Positions 17,780 through 25,848 of a stretch of 64,000 nucleotides of DNA are shown here, piece after piece. The position numbers and the translations under genes are program-made. Source of the stretch: Methylobacterium terrae. GTDB lineage: Bacteria; Pseudomonadota; Alphaproteobacteria; Rhizobiales; Beijerinckiaceae. Each line of letters begins with the position of its first letter. Position 1 is the stretch's first letter. Location: contig NZ_CP029553.1 in the NCBI RefSeq assembly GCF_003173755.1, forward strand, positions 5,460,001 through 5,524,000, in the 5' to 3' direction. The notes under the pieces are model-generated. The model had not been told where the DNA came from, ran no database searches, and saw only the letters and a list, made by a program, of their open reading frames with translations.

Positions 17780-19438
17780 ATGATTGCCGATCATTGCAGA
17801 GGTCTCGAGCATTCCCGTCACGACGTCTGCATCATCGGGTCCGGCCCGGCCGGCTTGTCCCTCGCCTTGGAGTTGCGGCGATTCGGCCTCTCGGCCCTGG
17901 TGCTGGAATCGGGCGGCACGCGCCCCGAGCCATTCACCCAGGACCTCTCCGGCGCCGACCTCACCGACCCGGATCGTCACGACGACATGAGCATCGCCGT
18001 GGCACGCCGCTTCGGCGGCACCTCGAACCTCTGGGGTGGGCGCTGCCTCCCCTTCGATCCCGTCGATTTCCGCCCCCGGCCCGGCATGCCCGACTGGCCG
18101 ATCACGCTCGCGGATCTCACGCCCTTCCTGCCGACGGCCTGCCGCCTCGTCTCGTGCGGTGAGCCGGTCTTCGAGGCGCCCATCCCCGGCATCCGGGCCG
18201 CCGACGATCGCTTCTCGTTCGAGACCCTCGAGCGTTGGAGCGGACGGCCGAAGCTCCAGGTGTCCCACGCCGCCACCCTCGCGTCGGATCCGGGGATCGA
18301 CATCCGGCTGCACACGACGGTGGTCGACGTGCTGTTCGACGAAGGCGGTGCCGCCCGCGCGGTGACGGTCGTGCGGCCCTCCGGCGAGCGGATGACGGTG
18401 CCGGTCACGCGCCTCGTGGTGGCGGCGGGCGGCCTCGAGACCACGCGCCTCCTGCTGAGCCTGCAGCGGAGCCGGCCGCATCTGTTCGGCGGGTCGGACG
18501 GACCGCTCGGCCGCAACTACATGGGCCACGTGATCGGGGAGATCGCCGACATCACCCTGGCGTCGGACGCCCTCGACGCCGCCTTCATGTTCGAGCGCGA
18601 CCCCCAGGGCTGGTACGTGCGTCGCCGCTTCGTCCCGAGTCCGGCCCTGCAGGACGAGCACGACCTCCTCAACGTCGCGTTCTGGCCGGTCATCCCGCGC
18701 ATGGCCGACGCCGGTCACCGCGACGCGCTGCTGTCGCTCGCCTTCCTGGCCCTGTCCTTCGAGCCCGTCGGCCGGGCCCTGCTGCCGCAAGCCCTGCGGG
18801 TGCGGCATATCCCGAAGGCCGTCGAGCGGTCGGCGCACCTGCGCAACGTCTGCCGGAACCTGCCGGGGGCACTGGTCGCGGGCGCGCGGGTCGCCTGGCA
18901 GCGGTACGGCGCACCGACGCGGCTGCCCGGATTGTTCGTGCGCAACTCCGGCCGGCGCTACGGCCTGTCCTATCACTCCGAGCAGTCGCCCTGGAGCGAG
19001 AGCCGCGTGCGGCTCGACGACCAGACCGACGCGACCGGATTGCCGCGCCTGCACATCGACTACCGGGTCCACGAGAGCGACGCCCGGGCGGTGGTGCGGG
19101 CGCACGACTTGCTGGCGGACTGGCTCGTCCGCACCGGCCTCGGCCGCCTCGACTACCGTCAGCCCGCCGAGCAGAACGTCGAGGCGGTGATGCGGCTGTT
19201 CGGGCACGGCACGCACCAGATCGGCACGGCCCGGATGGCCGACACGGCGGAACGCGGCGTCGTCGACCGCAACTTGCAGGCGTTCGGCGTCCCCAACCTG
19301 TACGTGGCCAGCGCCGCCGTACTCCCGCGCTCGGGCCAGGCGAGCCCGACCCTGACCGTGGTCACGCTGGCCGTGCGCCTCGCCCACCATATCGCCGCCG
19401 AGACGGCTCGGGTCGACGTTCTCCGCTCTGCGGCCTGA
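17780..19438 (+). CDS. GMC-family FAD-dependent oxidoreductase
   Basis: The protein is 552 residues. The FAD-binding Rossmann motif GSGPAGLSLALE is at about 20-31, RRFGGTSNLWGGR forms the family signature region near 75-87, and the C-terminal block HQIGTARM with VASAAVLPRSGQASPTLT is the GMC_oxred_C active-site region. The enzyme oxidises an alcohol or sugar hydroxyl. Several relatives sit in polysaccharide clusters, but no glycan genes are adjacent here, so the substrate is unknown. A GGAG sequence precedes the ATG. The AT-rich upstream DNA and isolated position suggest acquisition, which is an inference. Confidence 0.85.
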   Translation: MIADHCRGLEHSRHDVCIIGSGPAGLSLALELRRFGLSALVLESGGTRPEPFTQDLSGADLTDPDRHDDMSIAVARRFGGTSNLWGGRCLPFDPVDFRPRPGMPDWPITLADLTPFLPTACRLVSCGEPVFEAPIPGIRAADDRFSFETLERWSGRPKLQVSHAATLASDPGIDIRLHTTVVDVLFDEGGAARAVTVVRPSGERMTVPVTRLVVAAGGLETTRLLLSLQRSRPHLFGGSDGPLGRNYMGHVIGEIADITLASDALDAAFMFERDPQGWYVRRRFVPSPALQDEHDLLNVAFWPVIPRMADAGHRDALLSLAFLALSFEPVGRALLPQALRVRHIPKAVERSAHLRNVCRNLPGALVAGARVAWQRYGAPTRLPGLFVRNSGRRYGLSYHSEQSPWSESRVRLDDQTDATGLPRLHIDYRVHESDARAVVRAHDLLADWLVRTGLGRLDYRQPAEQNVEAVMRLFGHGTHQIGTARMADTAERGVVDRNLQAFGVPNLYVASAAVLPRSGQASPTLTVVTLAVRLAHHIAAETARVDVLRSAA

Positions 19439-19690
19439 TCCGCCGAGCATGTCGACATCGTCACGGATTACCGCGATCCCAACATCTCGTGCATGCGTCA
19501 AAGCTTGAACGTCTTCGACGGCCCTACGGCAATTTATCGACGTCTGGGAGCCTGTTTGATCGGGCCGACCGACTTGACGCCCTTCCTCGTCATACCGGGG
19601 CCGCGCCGCGGTCGCGCTCGGTAGCGGCGACGCGCACCGGGTCCGACTTACCCGGTTCCATCCGCCGGGCGCCTGCGAGCCGCCCGACGG

Positions 19691-21205
19691 TCAGGCCCGC
19701 CCGCCGGCCCGGCGTGCGGGACGCATCGCCTCCTCCTCGTCGTCCTGCGGCGCGCCCCAGAACGCCGCGACGCTCGGCCCGTCCGTCGCCCGCCGGTCGC
19801 GGACGAGGAAGCTCCGGATCTCGTGGAACCAGACCCGGCGGCCCATGCGGGCGTACCAGCGCATGGCGTGGCGCAGGGCCGGGTCGGGGTGGAACAGGGT
19901 GCGGGCCAGCGCCCGCGGCCGGGCCTGGAGCACCACCTCGGCGAGCTTGACCCAGGCGAGGACCCGCCAGGGCGGCAGGTGGCGGGTCGCCAGCACCTGG
20001 TGCTTGTAGTCCCAGAGCCGCCGGTCGGCCTGGATCACCCGGCGCTCCGCGGCGAGCCGGAAGTACGGCGTCCAGCGATGCGGCGTGACGTAGAGCATCT
20101 GGATCTGGTCGGGGTCGTAGGACAGGAGCTGACGCAGGCCGCGCCAGTGGTCGGCGTCCGTCTCCTCCTCGAACCCCACCACCCAGGTCGCCATCGACAG
20201 GATGCCGTTCTCGCGCAGCAGGCGGATCGCCTCGCGGTCGGTCGCGGTGGCGCCGCCCTTGCGGATGAGCGCCAGCGTCGCGGCATCGGTGCTCTCGAGC
20301 CCGAGGAGGAAGCGCTGCCAGCCGGCCCGGCGGTAGAGCGGCAGGATCTCGGCGTCGCGCACGATGTCGTCGGCCCGGGTCGAGCCGACGAGGATCAGGT
20401 CGACGTTCTCGGCCACCAGCGCCTCCAGGAAGGCGCGCCAGGCCTTCGGCGAGGCGGTCGGGTTCTCGTCGGCGAAGTTGACGACCCGGATTCTGTGCTC
20501 CCGGTGCAGCCGGGCGAGCTCGGCGGCGAAGCGGACGGGATCGCGGTGGCGCCAGCGGGTCCAGAAGCCGCGCTGGCCGCAATAGCTGCACGGATGCGGG
20601 CAGCCGCGGGAGAACTGCACCACCACCGCCCGCAGACCGCCCCAGTAGGAGTAGCGGGCATGGTCGATCAGCTCCCAGCCGACCCGGTAGGCGTCGAGGT
20701 CCCGGATCGCCGGGGCGGGAGCCGTGGCGAAGGGCTCTCCCCCGCGCCGGATCGCCAGGCCCGGCAGGGCCGCGAGATCCGCGCCGGCGGCGAGCCCCGC
20801 GACGAGGCGGCGGGCGGTCTCCTCGCCCTCGCCGCGCACGATCGCGGTGACGTGGGGCTCCTCGGCCAGGATCTCGCGCCAGTGGTAGGTCGGATAGACG
20901 CCGCCATAGACGATCGGCACCCCGGGCAGGCGGGATGCGACGGCGCGGGAGACCTCGGCGATCACCGGGTGGCCGGAGGTCGAGCCGGAATGGCCGAACA
21001 GCACCGCGTCCGGGCTCCAGGCCACCACCTCGTCGACGAGGTCGGCGGGCGCCATCGGCCCGAACTCGCCGTCGATCAGCCGAACCGCGTGGCCGTCGTC
21101 GAGGAGGGGCCCGCCGATGGCGAGAAGGCCGAGCGGCGGCAGGTGGTCGTCCGGGATCCGGCTGCCGATCGCCGGATGCGGCACGTTGACGAGGAGGACG
21201 CGCAT
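19691..21205 (-). CDS. BchE-like cobalamin-dependent radical SAM enzyme
   Basis: The protein is 504 residues. An N-terminal B12-binding-type domain (about 1-140, with LLAIGGPLLDDGH and VIVYGG-like segments) precedes a radical SAM core whose 4Fe-4S ligands are Cys202, Cys206 and Cys209 (GCPHPCSYC). The closest recognisable family is the anaerobic Mg-protoporphyrin monomethyl ester cyclase BchE and related B12/rSAM enzymes; no other bch genes are present, so that assignment stays open. It starts 8 nt after the UppS-like gene ends and is the last gene of a four-gene leftward operon. Pairing with a prenyltransferase makes an isoprenoid-derived substrate possible. Confidence 0.8.
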   Translation of the reverse strand: MRVLLVNVPHPAIGSRIPDDHLPPLGLLAIGGPLLDDGHAVRLIDGEFGPMAPADLVDEVVAWSPDAVLFGHSGSTSGHPVIAEVSRAVASRLPGVPIVYGGVYPTYHWREILAEEPHVTAIVRGEGEETARRLVAGLAAGADLAALPGLAIRRGGEPFATAPAPAIRDLDAYRVGWELIDHARYSYWGGLRAVVVQFSRGCPHPCSYCGQRGFWTRWRHRDPVRFAAELARLHREHRIRVVNFADENPTASPKAWRAFLEALVAENVDLILVGSTRADDIVRDAEILPLYRRAGWQRFLLGLESTDAATLALIRKGGATATDREAIRLLRENGILSMATWVVGFEEETDADHWRGLRQLLSYDPDQIQMLYVTPHRWTPYFRLAAERRVIQADRRLWDYKHQVLATRHLPPWRVLAWVKLAEVVLQARPRALARTLFHPDPALRHAMRWYARMGRRVWFHEIRSFLVRDRRATDGPSVAAFWGAPQDDEEEAMRPARRAGGRA

Positions 21206-21213
21206 GGCGAGGC

Positions 21214-21912
21214 TCACGCCGCCGCCGGCAGGCCGCCGAAGCGGCGCTGGCGCCCGCGGAAGGCCGTCATCGCGGCGGCGAGTTCCGCCTCGCCGAAATC
21301 CGGCCAGGGACAGGCGGTGAAGTGCAATTCGGCATAGGCGCTCTCCCAGAGCAGGAAATCGGAGAGGCGCTGCTCGCCGCTGGTGCGGATCACGAGGTCG
21401 ACCTCCGGGGCGCCGTCGCCGGCGACGAGGCGGGCGAAGTCCTCGCGGGTGGCGTCGGGGGCGGCGAGGCGGGCGGCGGCCAGGATCGCGTCGCGGGCCG
21501 AGTAGTCGAGGGCGATGCGCAGGTGCAGGCGCGGGCCGTCCCCGGTCGCGGCCTCGGCGGCGGCGATCGCCTGGGCCAAGCCCGCGGGCAGACGATCGCG
21601 CCGGCCGATCACCGTGAGGCGCACGCCGTCGCGGCGCAACCGGTCGACCTCGCGCGTCAGGTAGAGGCGCAGCAGCCCCATCAGCCCGGCGACCTCGGCG
21701 GCTGGGCGGCGCCAGTTGTCGGACGAGAAGGCGTAGAGCGTCAGCGTGCCGATGCCCTCTCCGGGCGCGGCCTGGGCCACCCGCCGCACCGTCGCGACCC
21801 CGGCCTCGTGCCCGACGCCGCGGGGCAGGCCGCGGCTCTCGGCCCAGCGGCCGTTGCCGTCCATGATCAGGCCGACGTGAAGCTTCGCTTCTTGATTTGA
21901 AGTTCTTTGCAT
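21214..21912 (-). CDS. uppS: UppS-type cis-prenyltransferase (isoprenyl transferase)
   Basis: The protein is 232 residues. The catalytic motif MDGNGRWA is at 17-24, with YAFSSDNWRRP and the C-terminal RTSGEQRLSDFLLWES block of the cis-IPPS family. The enzyme condenses isopentenyl diphosphate units in Z configuration, normally giving undecaprenyl diphosphate for cell-wall synthesis. The ATG at 21912 is preferred because GGAGA lies just upstream; a TTG six codons earlier is the alternative. It is not beside cdsA, dxr or rseP as the housekeeping uppS usually is, and instead pairs with a radical SAM enzyme, so it may be a specialised paralogue. Confidence 0.85.
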   Translation of the reverse strand: MQRTSNQEAKLHVGLIMDGNGRWAESRGLPRGVGHEAGVATVRRVAQAAPGEGIGTLTLYAFSSDNWRRPAAEVAGLMGLLRLYLTREVDRLRRDGVRLTVIGRRDRLPAGLAQAIAAAEAATGDGPRLHLRIALDYSARDAILAAARLAAPDATREDFARLVAGDGAPEVDLVIRTSGEQRLSDFLLWESAYAELHFTACPWPDFGEAELAAAMTAFRGRQRRFGGLPAAA

Positions 21913-21944
21913 CGCAAAGTCTCCGGACAAATGAAAACGGGAGT

Positions 21945-22340
21945 TCAGGCGGGGAGGGGGTCGGCGTCGTCCCGGCCCTGGCCTTCGCCTTCACCTCGGC
22001 CTTGGCCTTGACCTTGGCGGGCCGCCTCGGCGGCGTCGCGGACCACGCGTTCCAGCACCGCGAGGTACTCGACGAAGCGCTGCCGCCCGGCGGGGGTGAG
22101 GCGGCAGGTGGTGAGTGGGCGCCGGCCCTCGTAGCCCTTGCGGATCTCGACGAGGCCGGCTTCCTCCAGCACCCCGAGATGGCGGCTGAGATTGCCGTCG
22201 GTCAGGCCGCAGAGCTGCTTGAGGTCGGCGAAGGCGAGGGGCTTGGGGTGGGCGGCGAGCGAGGTGAGCAGGCTGAGCCGTGCCCGCTCGTGCAGCACCC
22301 GGTCGAGCCCGTCATACGCGTAGGGGGCGGGCTCAGGCAC
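21945..22340 (-). CDS. Winged-helix transcriptional regulator
   Basis: About 131 residues. Residues 12-95 form a winged HTH (ERARLSLLTSLAAHPKPLAF, then LCGLTDGNLSRHLGVLEEAG as the recognition region) of the MarR/ArsR-like HTH_34 type. No metal-binding Cys cluster is seen. The tail is a charged Gln/Gly/Glu repeat (GQGQGRGEGEGQGR). The GTG at 22340 is chosen because GGGAGG sits 6 nt upstream; it overlaps the stop of the membrane protein gene, indicating translational coupling. It is probably the local regulator of this four-gene operon. Confidence 0.78.
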   Translation of the reverse strand: MPEPAPYAYDGLDRVLHERARLSLLTSLAAHPKPLAFADLKQLCGLTDGNLSRHLGVLEEAGLVEIRKGYEGRRPLTTCRLTPAGRQRFVEYLAVLERVVRDAAEAARQGQGQGRGEGEGQGRDDADPLPA

Positions 22341-22959
22341 GGTCGCCTCCCGGGGCACGATGGAGGATGAGGGCGAGGAGGCCCTGGCCGACCGCGAAGG
22401 GCAGGCCCATGGTCCAGGGCGAGAGCGCGTGCCCCTCGGCCGAGGCCGCGATGGTGCCGAGACCCGCGACGACGTACCAGCCCGCCGCCCAGGCCACCGG
22501 CCGCGGCAGGGCGCGCAGGGACGAGAACAGCCCGAGGCCGACCAGGATCTGCCACAGGCCCGGCAGCAGCCACAGGGTTTCCGGGGCGAGGCGCGCCAGC
22601 ACCAGGAGCAGCAGCGCCCCGGCGGCGCCGGCCGGCATGAAGGCCTCGACGGCGTTGAGGACCATCGCGTCGGCGAGGCCGGAATGGTGCCGGCGGCTGC
22701 GCGCCAGCATCTCGGCGCCGATCACGCCCACGGAGACGAAAGCCGCGGCGACCCAGCCGAGCAGGAAGGCGAGGGGCCGAGCCGCCGGGTCGTCGAGGAG
22801 GAGAGCCTGCGCGCCGGCGGTGGCGAGCGCCAGGGCGCCGGTCACCGCGAGCGCGGTGGGGCCGTAACCCTGGAACGCGGTGCCGGCGGCGACCTGGAGG
22901 CGGATCGCCACGATGTCGGCCAGCACCTTGTCGAGATCGGTCCTGTCGAGGTCGCGCAT
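22333..22959 (-). CDS. Multi-pass membrane protein, unknown function
   Basis: The protein is 208 residues with about five or six hydrophobic segments between residues 30 and 200 (for example LAVTGALALATAGAQALLL and GALLLLVLARLAPETLWLL). A short soluble N-terminus (MRDLDRTDLDKVLADIVAIR) precedes the first helix. It overlaps the winged-helix regulator gene, a pairing that suggests the membrane protein is regulated by, or signals to, that regulator. No transport motif is visible. Confidence 0.7.
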   Translation of the reverse strand: MRDLDRTDLDKVLADIVAIRLQVAAGTAFQGYGPTALAVTGALALATAGAQALLLDDPAARPLAFLLGWVAAAFVSVGVIGAEMLARSRRHHSGLADAMVLNAVEAFMPAGAAGALLLLVLARLAPETLWLLPGLWQILVGLGLFSSLRALPRPVAWAAGWYVVAGLGTIAASAEGHALSPWTMGLPFAVGQGLLALILHRAPGGDRA

Positions 22960-23399
22960 CGGGGAACCCGCATCAACTTTCTGATGCAAAGTACGCCGAT
23001 CCGCAAAGTTGCGCAAGCGGGTCCGGGCACGCCTCCTCGCTCGGTCGAAGGCGTGATCGTCCGCGGGAGGAAGAGGAGCGAGTTCCTCCCCTTCCCGCGG
23101 GCGGCCGGGCTGTCCGGGGAACACTGAAGCGCGGGACATCCCCTCTCCCCGCGGGCGGGGAGAGGCCTTCGCACCCCTCGTCGGGTGCGAAGGGAGCCCG
23201 CAGGGCGAGGGTGAGGGGGTGTTTCCGGTAAGAGCCTCATCCAGCACTTCCCCCTCACCCTCGGCTATCGCCTCGCTGTGTTCCCTGAACGGGAACACAG
23301 CCCTCTCCCCGCCCGCGGGGAGAGGGGGAAGATCCGCGCTCATCCCGTCACCGGGAAGCGGCCCGACACGCCCTTCCGCTGTCGGCGAGCCGCCCGTGC
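22960..23399. repeat. Mosaic intergenic element of nested hairpins
   Basis: This 440-bp gap holds no supported gene. From about 23140 to 23330 it is a chain of perfect or near-perfect hairpins: CTCTCCCCGC arms at 23143-23164, an 11-bp stem at 23166-23193, an 11-bp stem around TGAA at 23275-23300, and CTCTCCCC/GGGGAGAG again near 23302-23323. The outer modules are inverted copies of each other. It shares modules with the element at 44201-44383. The part next to 22960 should contain the promoter of the four-gene operon. Confidence 0.65.
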
Positions 23400-24638
23400 C
23401 TACCGGTTGGCCCGCGCCAGGGCGGCGTGAAGCAGCAGGTTCACGCCCGGCAGGGTCGGTTCGAGCGCGATGTCCTCGGCCTCGTTGTGGGTGATGCCGT
23501 CCCGGCAGGGGGTGAAGATCATGCAGGCCGGGGCGGCCCGGGCGACGTGATAGGCGTCGTGGCCGGCCTGGGAGCGCAGGTCCATGGTCGGGATGCCGAG
23601 GCGCGCGGCGGTCTCGCGCAAGGTGCCGATCAGCCCGTCGTCGAAGGAGAAGACCCCGAAGCCCCATTCCTCGGCGATGGAGATCTGCGTGAGCGAGCGG
23701 GCGGCGCAGTCGGGCAGGGCGGCGCGCAAACTCGCCTTCATGGTCTCGAGCGTCTCCAGCTTCGGCGCCCGCATGTCGATGAAGAGCTCGGCGTATTCCG
23801 AGAGCGTGCCGGGCAGGTTCGGCACCAGGTCGAGGCGGGCGGCGGTGGCCTTGGCGTCGGTGTCGGCATGCGCCCAGCCGATGTCGTTGACCGCCACCGC
23901 CACCATGGCGGCGCCGACGAGCGCGTTGTGGCGCTCGCTCATCGGGGTCGGGCCGGTATGGGCGGTGGCGCCCTCGACGGCGATGCGCATGCCGCAGCTC
24001 GGATAGCCGCCCGTCACGATGCCGACCGGCACGCCGGCCCGGTCGAGGGCCGGGCCCTGCTCGATGTGGAGTTCGAAATAGGCGTCGATGGTGCGGCCGC
24101 CGACGGGCTCGGGGCCGCGATAGCCGATGCCGTCGAGGGCGTCGCCGAAGCGGATCCCGTCGCGGTCGCGCCGGTTCTCGACCCAGTCCGGCGTCGCCTG
24201 GCCGGACCAGGCGAGCGAGCACAGCATCGGCGGCGAGAACCGCGCGCCCTCCTCGTTGGTCCAGTTCACCACCTCGATGCTGCGGCGCGTCGCGATGCCG
24301 AGGTCGTCGAGGGTGCGCAGGACCTCGAGCCCCGCCAGCACGCCGAGGATGCCGTCGAAGCGCCCGCCGGCCCATTGCGTGTCGAGGTGGCTGCCGATCA
24401 CCACCGGCGGCAGGCCGGGCTCGGTCCCTTCGCGCCTGAGCACCATGTTGCCGAGCCCGTCGACGGTGAGGGGATAGCCGCCCTCCGTGGCCCAGGCCTT
24501 CAGCTGATCGCGCATCACCCGGTCCGGCTCGGTCAGGGTCAGGCGCCGCAGGCCCCCCCGGGGCCCGGTGCCGATGCCCGCCGACACCATCAGGGTGTCC
24601 CAGAGCCGGTTGCCGTTCACGGAGAGGTTGGTGGTCAT
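23400..24638 (-). CDS. M20-family Zn amidohydrolase (N-carbamoyl-amino-acid hydrolase/allantoate amidohydrolase type)
   Basis: The protein is 412 residues. Metal-site motifs are GSHLDTQWAGGRFDG, NWTNEEGARF and, in the C-terminal half, ITHNEAED; the dimerisation lid carries HIEQGP. This is the AmaB/HyuC/AllC subgroup, which hydrolyses N-carbamoyl amino acids, ureidoglycine or allantoate to release ammonia. No hydantoinase or allantoinase gene is adjacent, so the exact substrate is unresolved. It is on the minus strand after the nitronate monooxygenase gene, with a gap of about 95 bp. Confidence 0.85.
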   Translation of the reverse strand: MTTNLSVNGNRLWDTLMVSAGIGTGPRGGLRRLTLTEPDRVMRDQLKAWATEGGYPLTVDGLGNMVLRREGTEPGLPPVVIGSHLDTQWAGGRFDGILGVLAGLEVLRTLDDLGIATRRSIEVVNWTNEEGARFSPPMLCSLAWSGQATPDWVENRRDRDGIRFGDALDGIGYRGPEPVGGRTIDAYFELHIEQGPALDRAGVPVGIVTGGYPSCGMRIAVEGATAHTGPTPMSERHNALVGAAMVAVAVNDIGWAHADTDAKATAARLDLVPNLPGTLSEYAELFIDMRAPKLETLETMKASLRAALPDCAARSLTQISIAEEWGFGVFSFDDGLIGTLRETAARLGIPTMDLRSQAGHDAYHVARAAPACMIFTPCRDGITHNEAEDIALEPTLPGVNLLLHAALARANR

Positions 24639-24733
24639 CGCTCGGGCCTCGCACGGTGCTCAAGGTGGGTGAGCGCCAGCATGCGAGGCCCGTGCCCGGC
24701 GGACAAGCGCCGGGCGCAAGGGTGGGGTGCGCG

Positions 24734-25684
24734 CTACCCGAGCCGCGCCCGCGCCGCCGCGTATTCCGCCTTCAGCCGGTCGATCACCACGGACGTCGCC
24801 GGCGCGTCGTCGATGGTGCCGACGCCCTGGCCGGCGCCCCAGATGTCGCGCCAGGCCTTGGTGGTGCCCGAGCCGAAATTCATCTTGGTCTTGTCGACCT
24901 CCGGCAGCGCGTTGGGGTCGAGGCCGGCGGCGGTCACGCTGGGCGTGAGGTAGTTGCCAGGCACGCCGGTGAAGTAGGGGGTGTAGAGCACGTCCGCCGC
25001 CTTCGTGCCGACGATCATCTCCTTGTAGGCCGGGGCGGCGTTCGCTTCCTGCGTGGCGATGAAGCGGGTGCCCATGTAGGCCAGGTCCGCCCCCATCGCC
25101 TGGGCGGCGAGGATCGAATCGCCGGTGGTGATCGCGCCCGACAGGATCAGCGGTCCTCCGTAGAACCGCCGCACCTCGCTCACCAGCGCGAAGGGCGAGA
25201 GCGTGCCGGCGTGACCGCCTGCCCCGGCGCAGACCAGGATCAGGCCGTCGACGCCGGCCTCCAGCGCCTTCTCGGCGTGGCGCACCGTCGTCACGTCGTG
25301 GAAGACGAGGCCGCCCCAGCCGTGCACCGCCGAGACCACCGCGTCGGGCGCCCGCAGCGACGTGATGATGATCGGGACCCGGTGCTTGCCGCAGACCATG
25401 AGGTCGTGCTCGAGCCGGTCGTTCGAGGCGTGCACGATCTGGTTGACGGCGTACGGCGCGACGATCCGGTCGGGATCCGCCGCCTTCGCCTCGGCCAGCG
25501 CCGCGTCGATCCGGGTCAGCCACTCGTCGAGGGCTTCCTTGGGCCGCGCGTTGAGGGCCGGGAACGAGCCGACGATGCCGTTCACGCACTGGGCGATGAC
25601 CAGCTCCGGCCCCGAGACGATGAACATCGGCGAGGCGATCACCGGCAGGGCGAGGGCGTGGCGGAGGCTGTCGGGCAGGGACAT
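24734..25684 (-). CDS. Nitronate monooxygenase (2-nitropropane dioxygenase family)
   Basis: The protein is 316 residues with the FMN-binding TIM-barrel pattern of NMO: SPMFIVSGPELVIAQ at the N-terminus, the phosphate-binding region VCAGAGGHAG near 150-159, and ILSGAITTGDSILAAQAMGADLA further on. These enzymes oxidise alkyl nitronates such as propionate-3-nitronate to aldehydes and nitrite. The Met before SLPDSLRHAL was chosen; 19 further upstream codons lack similarity. The promoter lies in the 164-bp spacer shared with the divergent serine hydrolase. Confidence 0.85.
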   Translation of the reverse strand: MSLPDSLRHALALPVIASPMFIVSGPELVIAQCVNGIVGSFPALNARPKEALDEWLTRIDAALAEAKAADPDRIVAPYAVNQIVHASNDRLEHDLMVCGKHRVPIIITSLRAPDAVVSAVHGWGGLVFHDVTTVRHAEKALEAGVDGLILVCAGAGGHAGTLSPFALVSEVRRFYGGPLILSGAITTGDSILAAQAMGADLAYMGTRFIATQEANAAPAYKEMIVGTKAADVLYTPYFTGVPGNYLTPSVTAAGLDPNALPEVDKTKMNFGSGTTKAWRDIWGAGQGVGTIDDAPATSVVIDRLKAEYAAARARLG

Positions 25685-25848
25685 CGCGGCGTGGCTCCCG
25701 GGATCGCGTTCGAGCGGTATCGTTACGCTCTCGCATCGCACCGGGTCGGGATGCGGTCAACGGGCCTTGCAGCCCCCGGCAGGCCTTGACGGCGACGGGC
25801 GCGCCCGGTCTCTGTTCGCGCCTCTTGTCGCGGAGCGGGAGACGCGCG

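Noticed and set aside
20000..20300. Many long open frames on the opposite strand of nearly every gene
   Set aside because: High GC leaves few stop codons; these frames are Arg/Gly/Pro-rich and lack recognisable domains.
22960..23399. CRISPR array suggested by repeated CCCTCTCCCC modules
   Set aside because: Copies are inverted rather than direct, unevenly spaced and without unique spacers.
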